This document shows, in pieces, positions 32,099 through 37,253 of a stretch of DNA of 37,253 bases (within the stretch, counting starts at the first letter, position 1; the number at the start of each line of letters is the position of its first letter). The notes beneath the pieces were generated by a model. The model searched no databases and was not told the origin of the DNA. It saw only the letters and a list, made by a program, of their open reading frames with translations. Origin of the DNA: Lachnospiraceae bacterium (GTDB lineage: Bacteria > Bacillota > Clostridia > Lachnospirales > Lachnospiraceae); NCBI GenBank assembly GCA_017467845.1, contig JAFUKH010000009.1, positions 1-37,253 on the forward strand, written 5' to 3'. Both the position numbers and the translations under genes were made by a program.

Positions 32099-33367
32099 AT
32101 GAGGATAGGAGAATTTGCTAAAATTTGCAATACAAGAATATCTGTACTGCGTCATTATGATAAGCACAATTTGTTAAAACCGGTATATACGGATCAGCTT
32201 ACAGGATACAGACATTATTCAGGGGAGCAGATTTCGGTTTTCTTTCGGATTACTGCATTAAAACAGGCCGGATTTTCTTTGAGTGAAATTCGTAACTTAC
32301 TAAAAGAGATAAGTAGTGATGGTGATGTGCTATATATCTTTGAAAAGAAAAGAGCAGAGATTAAGATACTTCTTCATAATCTAGAGAGTGCAGAAAGGCT
32401 TATGATAGGAGTAAATCATATGAATAATTTGGTCTTTGAAGAAAGAAAAGAAGGTATTTTTGCAAAATATTTAAAGCGAGGAGAAGCAAGTCTTGAAATA
32501 CTGTGTGAAGAGATAGAGCAGGAGCTTTGGAAACAGGATTTTCAGAGGATATCAAAAATCTCGGATGACAAAACAGAAATTATTTGTCAGGTTATAAAAT
32601 TGAAGAAACAGGCAGAAAAACTACAGGAAAATACACAGCTTAGTTTTGAAGATGATGAGCACGTAATCGGTAAATGGGAGGCTGTAGGTGAATATGTATC
32701 GAAGGAAGAATTTTTCGAAGAGAAAGAATGTCGGACGAATTGGTATTATGAATATCCCAGAATTCTCTATTTTCTTCCGGAAGGAGAGCGTTATTGGTGC
32801 TTTGGGTGGACCAAGGGAAAGCTCCTTATCGAAACAGGAGATACTTCTTTTGTAAACGATTATGAGGTGCAGATGGTAGGGGAAGAGAATTATATGTTTG
32901 TTTCTTATAAGTCCTATGATTATTGCAGAGGTGGTGTGCCGAAGATTTTGGTTTTGCGCCAGATGGACAAGAAAAGGTACTCTGCTAAGGAACTTGCTAA
33001 AAAGGATAATATTGATATGCCATTTGTGGAGGATGATAGGATCCTGGGGAAATGGAGAGCGTTTGATTTTATAAATTCCAAAGAAGAATTCTCACCGGAG
33101 GGAAGTGGAGAGCCCCCAATTTTCTTTAAGAGTATTGAATTTTTTCCGGGAGGAAGTTGTGATAGTGTGTATGGGGAAGAATTGATTACCGGAGATGAAA
33201 AACAGGCCTGGACAAAGGGATATTTGCTTAGAAAGTGGAATAGTTGTGCCTGCGCCTATGAGATTTACACAGTGGATGACAGAGAGTATTTGATTATGGA
33301 GTGGAAAAGTGGTGATTATCGTTGGGGAGGATTCCCCACAGATTACTATGTGTTTGTAAGAGAGTAG
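32099..33367 (+). CDS. MerR-family regulator with two tandem C-terminal sensing-like domains
   Basis: 422 residues. Residues 1-70 are a MerR HTH (MRIGEFAKICNTRISVLRHY, LTGYRHYSGEQ), then a helical dimer segment. From about residue 188 there are two related copies of a beta-rich domain: HVIGKWEAVGEYVSKEEF to SYKSYDYCRGGVPKILVL, and RILGKWRAFDFINSKEEF to EWKSGDYRWGGFPTDYYVF. The shared GKW start, the Tyr/Asp-rich strand and the GG-P end show duplication; they resemble lipocalin-like ligand domains (inference). Ordinary MerR proteins are 130-280 residues. The regulated target is probably its own promoter or the upstream ABC exporter. Confidence 0.9.
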   Translation: MRIGEFAKICNTRISVLRHYDKHNLLKPVYTDQLTGYRHYSGEQISVFFRITALKQAGFSLSEIRNLLKEISSDGDVLYIFEKKRAEIKILLHNLESAERLMIGVNHMNNLVFEERKEGIFAKYLKRGEASLEILCEEIEQELWKQDFQRISKISDDKTEIICQVIKLKKQAEKLQENTQLSFEDDEHVIGKWEAVGEYVSKEEFFEEKECRTNWYYEYPRILYFLPEGERYWCFGWTKGKLLIETGDTSFVNDYEVQMVGEENYMFVSYKSYDYCRGGVPKILVLRQMDKKRYSAKELAKKDNIDMPFVEDDRILGKWRAFDFINSKEEFSPEGSGEPPIFFKSIEFFPGGSCDSVYGEELITGDEKQAWTKGYLLRKWNSCACAYEIYTVDDREYLIMEWKSGDYRWGGFPTDYYVFVRE

Positions 33368-33420
33368 GATATAAAAAGGGCTGAGTATCTACACTCTTTG
33401 GATGAAAATCGAACAGATAT

Positions 33421-33449
33421 TTGACATGATAGTGGGAAGATGATATTAT
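33421..33449 (+). promoter_or_regulatory. Strong promoter of the antitoxin RNA
   Basis: TTGACA (33421-33426), 17-base spacer, TATTAT (33444-33449), near consensus. The start is expected near 33456. Confidence 0.8.
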
Positions 33450-33455
33450 AATAAT

Positions 33456-33546
33456 AGAAAAGGTGCTACCGATAGACGGTTAGCCCGAGTATATAACGAT
33501 TAAAAATAACCGCCAAGTTTTCTCAGGACAGGGCGGTTATTTTTGT
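33456..33546 (+). ncRNA. Putative type I antitoxin RNA (about 90 nt)
   Basis: A transcript from the promoter at 33421-33449 to the bidirectional terminator at 33502-33544 contains no open frame. It is convergent with the small toxin gene on the other strand and complementary to the 3' end and stop-codon region of its mRNA, the standard layout of type I toxin-antitoxin pairs. A small 5' hairpin (ACCG/CGGT) follows GGTGCTACC. Expression is inferred, not shown. Confidence 0.65.
33502..33544. terminator. Bidirectional terminator shared by toxin and antitoxin
   Basis: AAAAATAACCGCC (33502-33514) pairs perfectly with GGCGGTTATTTTT (33532-33544), loop of 17 bases. A-tract and T-tract on either side allow termination on both strands. 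The toxin stop codon lies inside the right arm (33537-33539). Confidence 0.88.
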
Positions 33547-33635
33547 GTCTTACTATTCTTACCAAGCGAATAGCCAAGACTGAAACAAGTCAAGCATAAG
33601 CTAATGACAGCAATCAAGCTTTCGATGGTTAACAT
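33537..33635 (-). CDS. Small holin-like type I toxin (32 residues)
   Basis: The minus strand from 33635 encodes a 32-residue peptide starting MLTIESLIAVISLCLTCFSL and ending GYSLGKNSKTQK: one hydrophobic helix with a short polar tail. That is the form of the putative holin-like toxins (TxpA/BsrG/Fst-like) common in Firmicutes. GGAGG lies 7 bases before the ATG. Such peptides insert in the membrane and stop growth when the antisense RNA is lost or outpaced. The gene has its own promoter with a LexA-like box and a shared terminator, with the antitoxin RNA converging from the other side. Confidence 0.85.
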   Translation of the reverse strand: MLTIESLIAVISLCLTCFSLGYSLGKNSKTQK

Positions 33636-33744
33636 AAGCAACTCCTCCATTCTAAGATTTCCACAAGTGGATTTCTATGTAAACAGAGGTCACAGTCCTC
33701 TGGAAGAAGACTAACCGCCTACCGTTATGGTAGCACCTAAAAAT

Positions 33745-33773
33745 ATTATATCGAATGTTTGTTCGAAAATCAA
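33745..33773 (-). promoter_or_regulatory. Toxin promoter with LexA-like box in the spacer
   Basis: On the minus strand TTGATT (33773-33768), 17-base spacer, TATAAT (33750-33745). The spacer holds CGAACAAACATTCG (minus strand, 33765-33752), 13 of 14 positions of the Gram-positive SOS box CGAACRNRYGTTCG. A bound LexA would block the promoter, making the toxin DNA-damage inducible (inference). Confidence 0.65.
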
Positions 33774-33850
33774 GCGTTGAGCGTCAGTTTTTCCTATAGG
33801 GAAAAATGCTATGTGGATACCGATTTTCTGGTTTTGAGGTATCTATATAA

Positions 33851-35956
33851 TTAATCCACCTGATAGAGCTTCACATCCCCACAGGAGAAGACTAGTGTAA
33901 AGTTCTCTGCGAAGGCATTCTCATCAATGGTGTAATTTGAGCGTTCATAGGAGGAAATAACCACGTAGGAGACATTGTAATATTCATACAGGTCCAGGTT
34001 CTCCAAGGGTGCTTCCAACATAAGCTTCACATGCTGCTTGCGCTCTGAGGTATCGATACCATGGAAATATAAGAAGGTATCGGCACCGCATACAACATTT
34101 CGTCCGGTAAGAGAGGGCAGTGCATTATTGTGGTGGGTACTGGTTAGGAATACGGCGTTTGCCGGAGTGTTTTCCTCAATGTACTCTGCAAGCTGCACAT
34201 GGCTTGCAGGATAAAGCTGGTAGCCGGATACCATTTCGCGCTGCAATGTCAGGATTCCGGAAAAGGTGGAAGCAAAGACAACACAGAAGCTGATAAAACG
34301 GATTCCTCCAATTCCTCGAAGCTGACGATACAATTCTACTGCATAGTCGGCAGCGACAATGCATAATAGCAGGTAGGCTGCATAGAGCAGCTTATTGTTG
34401 TCGTATACGTTAGGGGTAAATACAATAAATTCTGCAAGGAACCAGATAACAAGTGCCGGAAGCAACAGGTGTCTGGTTTTTTTGTACCCTGCGCAGACTC
34501 CGCCAATAATCAGTATGAGTGGCAGTCCAAGATTCTTTAAGTAAAACCATGGGTAAAAATCACCCAGATTGCCCCAGTTAAAATGACCTCTGAGGAACCC
34601 TCCTTCTGCCACCTGTCCGAAGGTCCAGAAAAGAAGCTGGGGAATTGCGAGAACCAGTACACAGAGAAGATAAACGCCCCAGGTGCTCAAAAGTTCTCTG
34701 TAACCATGCTTACGTAAATGCCCAATCAGAAGATAAATTCCATATAATACACAGAAACCGATACCCAAGATTCCAACCAGGAGCAGCTTCTCAGAAGCTA
34801 TGGAGCCGGCGTTTACCAGTTTCTGGAACAGGCACATCATAATTACAAAGCCCAAAAGAATAAGTCCACCATGCCAATTTTTCTCTTTTCCGGTTATAAC
34901 TCTGCGATATAAATAAGTAAGCAACCATGCTGCACTGATGAGTCCCGCGCTTAAGAAGGAGTGGGTGTGAATCATGGGGAGTGCACTGATAAATATTCCG
35001 GCATACAGAAAATACTGTTTTTTCTCTTTAAACACTGCTTGATGAAGCAGCCAGATTCCCGGGAAGAGTAAGGCGTATCCAAACAAGGTCGCTCTCTGAG
35101 GCAGGAACATATCCGCAATGATATTTACCCAGCGGATATTGTGGTCTACCAGATTGGTAGGCGTGGTGTAAAATCCGGTAAAAATATCTGCAAATTCAAA
35201 TTCTCTTTCTCTCGCCCAATCAATAAAATATAAAAATCCAAGTCCTCCATTAAAAAAGTAAAGAATATAAGTCAGAAATGCTTTGGCACGTGACTCTAAG
35301 ATAGTAATTGCCAGCAAATATACACTGCCCATAATCTGAGCGAATGCAGCCAGCATGGGAAGGATATAAGCTACTCTGAGGGATGCCCCCATCAGATAAA
35401 TGCTGGAAGAAATACTGTCTGACAAAAAGGGATAGGACAGTCTGGTACCGGGAAATAAAGAGTAATCCGGTGGGAACGAGCCCTGATTTGCAATACTGGT
35501 GATAAAGCCAAGATGCATATTCATATCACCATAGGTACACTGTCCGGCATACATAGAGCCATCGGCTCCCATGGGGATGGTATGTGTGTGCAGCAGATAT
35601 ATCCATAAAATCATGGTACCTACAAAAGCGAGAACGAACCACTTATGCTCCCGAAGCTGTGAGCCGAGACATAGAAGTCCTTTGTCAGCCTTTACGCCTC
35701 CCTTAATCGCCGGAATATAAGCCGGCAGAAGTACTACCATGGCTAAAATATGGGAAAGCAGGGTGAAATCAAAGAAAAAGGAGAATAATATGGGAAGCCA
35801 CTGCAATGTGAGGGAACCCACACAACTGCCCAATAAAATCTTTATCATAGGATTTTCCTTTTTTAGGAAATAACCTGCCAGTAAGATACCGGCAATCTGA
35901 AAATAGAAAAAATAAAGGAATCCCAGAAGATTTCCTAGTGCAGAACCAAACATCAT
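33851..35956 (-). CDS. Large polytopic membrane protein, GT-C glycosyltransferase-like
   Basis: About 701 residues with 12 or more hydrophobic helices and a hydrophilic C-terminal domain of about 140 residues (YPASHVQLAEYIEENTPANA, LTGRNVVCGADTFLYFHG). The first outer loop holds MGADGSMYAGQCTYGDMNMH followed by SFPPDYSLFPGTRLSYPF, an acidic-histidine loop as in GT-C enzymes that use polyprenyl-linked sugars. The assignment to GT-C rests on this loop and the layout and is not certain. GGAGG precedes two adjacent ATG codons (35956 and 35953); either could be used. No surface-polysaccharide genes flank it. The role may be glycosylation of a protein or envelope polymer. Confidence 0.75.
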   Translation of the reverse strand: MMFGSALGNLLGFLYFFYFQIAGILLAGYFLKKENPMIKILLGSCVGSLTLQWLPILFSFFFDFTLLSHILAMVVLLPAYIPAIKGGVKADKGLLCLGSQLREHKWFVLAFVGTMILWIYLLHTHTIPMGADGSMYAGQCTYGDMNMHLGFITSIANQGSFPPDYSLFPGTRLSYPFLSDSISSSIYLMGASLRVAYILPMLAAFAQIMGSVYLLAITILESRAKAFLTYILYFFNGGLGFLYFIDWAREREFEFADIFTGFYTTPTNLVDHNIRWVNIIADMFLPQRATLFGYALLFPGIWLLHQAVFKEKKQYFLYAGIFISALPMIHTHSFLSAGLISAAWLLTYLYRRVITGKEKNWHGGLILLGFVIMMCLFQKLVNAGSIASEKLLLVGILGIGFCVLYGIYLLIGHLRKHGYRELLSTWGVYLLCVLVLAIPQLLFWTFGQVAEGGFLRGHFNWGNLGDFYPWFYLKNLGLPLILIIGGVCAGYKKTRHLLLPALVIWFLAEFIVFTPNVYDNNKLLYAAYLLLCIVAADYAVELYRQLRGIGGIRFISFCVVFASTFSGILTLQREMVSGYQLYPASHVQLAEYIEENTPANAVFLTSTHHNNALPSLTGRNVVCGADTFLYFHGIDTSERKQHVKLMLEAPLENLDLYEYYNVSYVVISSYERSNYTIDENAFAENFTLVFSCGDVKLYQVD

Positions 35957-36108
35957 CAATCCTCCATATTTTTACTCGTAAAAGCGCACGTTGTGCTTAT
36001 TATCCTGCTTCGCAGGCAGTTCACATTATAGCATTTTCCGGATATTGTAGCAATACGACAAAGGGGTAGGCCGATTATTAAGATTTATTGAATTTCGATA
36101 AAAACATA

Positions 36109-36158
36109 TTGACTTTCGATGCGTACTGTTATAGAGTGTGCTTATCGAAAAACGATAA
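36109..36158 (+). promoter_or_regulatory. Promoter and CGATAA operator of the DUF2975-HTH operon
   Basis: TTGACT (36109-36114), 17 bases, TAGAGT (36132-36137). TTATCG (36142-36147) and CGATAA (36153-36158) form a palindrome with an AAAAA centre over the expected start site; further CGAT half-sites lie at 36095 and 36116. The small HTH protein encoded at 36673 is the likely binder. Confidence 0.6.
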
Positions 36159-36174
36159 ACTTACGGAGGTGGCT

Positions 36175-36663
36175 ATGAAAAAAGATAGTTTGACTAAGAT
36201 TACGAAATTGCTTTTAGACTTTATGTTTTACGCGGGGATTGTGGTGACATTGTCATTGCCGGCCAGTGTACGCTTTTTGATTGATTGGGTTTCCGGCAAC
36301 GGAAAGGATTCGCCCTTTGGATATCTTAGTGAAGGAATCGGCCAGCACTACGTGGAGGCGGTGGTGATTTATTTCTTCCTGGGAATTGCGGCGATTCTCA
36401 TCATATGGGAGCTGCGCAAGATGTTTAAAACAGTTTTACAGCAGAAGCCCTTCGTGATGGAGAATGTGAAAAGCTTACATAAAATGGCGAAAATCAGTTT
36501 TTTGATAGTGATTCTGGCAATTATCCGCAGTGCAGTGTATCTGACAATCGCCATGATGGTGGTGGTGCTGGTATTTGTCATCGCGGGACTTTTCAGCGAA
36601 GTATTATCCCGGGTATTTGAGGAAGCCATCAATTACAAAGAAGAAAATGATTTGACGATTTAG
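36175..36663 (+). CDS. DUF2975-domain membrane protein
   Basis: 162 residues with about four hydrophobic helices (about 12-35, 60-85, 105-125, 128-150) and the pattern of DUF2975 proteins: EALLRKMFKTV-like helix junction (WELRKMFKTVLQQKPFVMEN), then SLHKMAKISFLIVILAIIRS. These proteins are almost always encoded beside a small Cro/CI-type regulator, as here; their job is unknown. I use ATG at 36175 after ACGGAGGTGG; an in-frame start at 36088 lies upstream of the promoter. Confidence 0.9.
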   Translation: MKKDSLTKITKLLLDFMFYAGIVVTLSLPASVRFLIDWVSGNGKDSPFGYLSEGIGQHYVEAVVIYFFLGIAAILIIWELRKMFKTVLQQKPFVMENVKSLHKMAKISFLIVILAIIRSAVYLTIAMMVVVLVFVIAGLFSEVLSRVFEEAINYKEENDLTI

Positions 36664-36672
36664 GAGGTTTCC

Positions 36673-36894
36673 ATGGCGATAAGAATTAATTTGGATGTGA
36701 TGATGGCAAAGCGCAAAAAGGGTCTGACAGAGCTGGCCGGCGAAATAGATATCACTTTGGCGAATCTGTCCATACTAAAGAATAATAAGGCGAAAGCGGT
36801 GCGCTTTTCCACGTTGGATGCAATCTGCAAAGCACTTAACTGCCAGCCGGGGGATATTTTGGAATATGTAGAAGACGAGGAGAAGAACAGGTGA
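36673..36894 (+). CDS. Small Cro/CI-type HTH regulator (YozG-like)
   Basis: 73 residues, almost entirely a helix-turn-helix: MAIRINLDVMMAKRKKGLTE, LAGEIDITLANLSILKNNKA, RFSTLDAICKALNCQPGDIL. This is the YozG-like group that accompanies DUF2975 proteins and probably binds the CGATAA operator upstream of the operon. TAGGAGG lies before the ATG, and the gap to the DUF2975 gene is 9 bases. Its stop codon is part of the first hairpin of the 76-nt element. Confidence 0.93.
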   Translation: MAIRINLDVMMAKRKKGLTELAGEIDITLANLSILKNNKAKAVRFSTLDAICKALNCQPGDILEYVEDEEKNR

Positions 36895-36966
36895 AAAATC
36901 CATAAATGCAAGATTTTTCACAGGCAACTTTGCACCTACGGGTCAAAGTTTGCGAACTATGAAAGG
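36891..36966 (+). repeat. 76-nt two-hairpin intercistronic element, copy B
   Basis: Begins at the stop codon of the HTH gene and ends TATGAAAGG before the next start. GTGAAAAATC (36891-36900) pairs perfectly with GATTTTTCAC (36912-36921) around the loop CATAAATGCAA, which is identical in copy A. AACTTTG (36926-36932) pairs with CAAAGTT (36944-36950), with ACC/GGT inside closing a UACG tetraloop. Between copies the outer base pairs of stem 1 change together (GTT/AAC in A, GTG/CAC in B). Confidence 0.85.
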
Positions 36967-36980
36967 ATAGGGGTGTTGAA

Positions 36981-37253
36981 ATGAGTGAGGTTAGACAAGA
37001 AACTACGATTGAGATAAAGGAAGAAAAGATTCCGATAATGAAAGAGAAGTTTGGGGTATTTGGCGCGGCTACGTTCTTGTACGCTGTATTGTATGTATTT
37101 TGTATGTATCAAAATAAGTCAGGAATTACCTACCCTTTTTTCGTGGCAGGAAGTCTTTACTATTTCTATTATTCGTTTGGAAGGTTAGGGCTTACCTGGA
37201 AAAAAGGGAATCTATTTTACCTGATTAGTATCGCACTTTTGGCAGTGGCAACG
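36981..37253 (+). CDS. DUF4173-like membrane protein (3' end outside window)
   Basis: The frame starts MSEVRQETTIEIKEEKIPIM at 36981 after AGGGG and stays open to the window end (91 codons seen). After a polar N-terminus come hydrophobic segments (about 30-45, 52-65, 75-91), with KSGITYPFFVAGSLYYFYYS between, as in DUF4173/DUF4153 membrane proteins found beside DUF2975-HTH pairs. Family is inferred from this part; the rest is missing. Confidence 0.75.
   Translation, partial: MSEVRQETTIEIKEEKIPIMKEKFGVFGAATFLYAVLYVFCMYQNKSGITYPFFVAGSLYYFYYSFGRLGLTWKKGNLFYLISIALLAVAT

Noticed and set aside
36088-36174. Longer start for the DUF2975 protein
   Set aside because: It lies upstream of the promoter and operator; the ATG at 36175 has a strong binding site.

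Overview
The window reads as a chromosomal segment of a low-to-mid GC anaerobic Firmicute, most likely a Lachnospiraceae (Clostridia). The grounds are strong GGAGG-type ribosome binding sites, short operons, adjacent luxS and mtnN, TSCPD/DUF2975/DUF4173-type proteins, a Gram-positive style lipoprotein, and a holin-like type I toxin. No tRNA, rRNA, CRISPR array, prophage or intact insertion sequence was seen. The genus cannot be fixed from this sequence alone.

Layout. Bases 1-4153 hold housekeeping and small genes: a truncated XRE regulator, a TSCPD-protein/murG operon (minus strand), an unknown membrane protein, and a D-2-hydroxyacid dehydrogenase plus GtrA pair. Bases 4167-12202 hold the most unusual operon. 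It has three consecutive HlyD/MacA-like adaptors, a MacB-like permease with a Met/Gly-rich extracellular insert, a membrane-anchored protein with 12-residue Met-rich tandem repeats, and a MacB/LolD-type ATPase. Bases 12203-16176 hold a second ABC operon (Gld-type ATPase, fused GldF/GldG-like permease, DUF4340-like protein). Both operons are preceded by a ~220-bp palindromic element and then by four direct repeats with an exact 11-nt period. That points to shared control by a regulator that binds helically phased direct repeats.

Bases 16324-18509 hold an XRE-receiver fusion regulator and the mtnN/luxS pair (methyl-cycle recycling and AI-2 synthesis). Bases 18859-23539 hold a GH28-like protein and a GH53 endo-galactanase lipoprotein, which fits pectin/galactan side-chain breakdown. 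Bases 23618-25240 are a non-coding and decayed stretch containing a NUDIX gene, an AraC-regulator remnant and a possible structured RNA. Bases 25250-28192 hold repair and quality-control genes (prolyl-tRNA editing-like, AlkD-like, TatD). Bases 28373-31956 hold a NatAB-like ABC exporter. Then come a MerR regulator with duplicated C-terminal domains, a type I toxin-antitoxin locus with a LexA-like box in the toxin promoter, a 702-residue polytopic membrane protein, and a DUF2975/YozG-like HTH/DUF4173 operon cut by the window end.

Repeats and small elements are the second theme. A 76-nt two-hairpin element lies between luxS and mtnN and again between the HTH and DUF4173 genes, in both cases beginning at the upstream stop codon and ending with the downstream ribosome binding site region. 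A CAGTTCAC-bounded element occurs near luxS and in the leader of the third ABC operon. All assignments come from reading motifs and context by eye; no database search was run.
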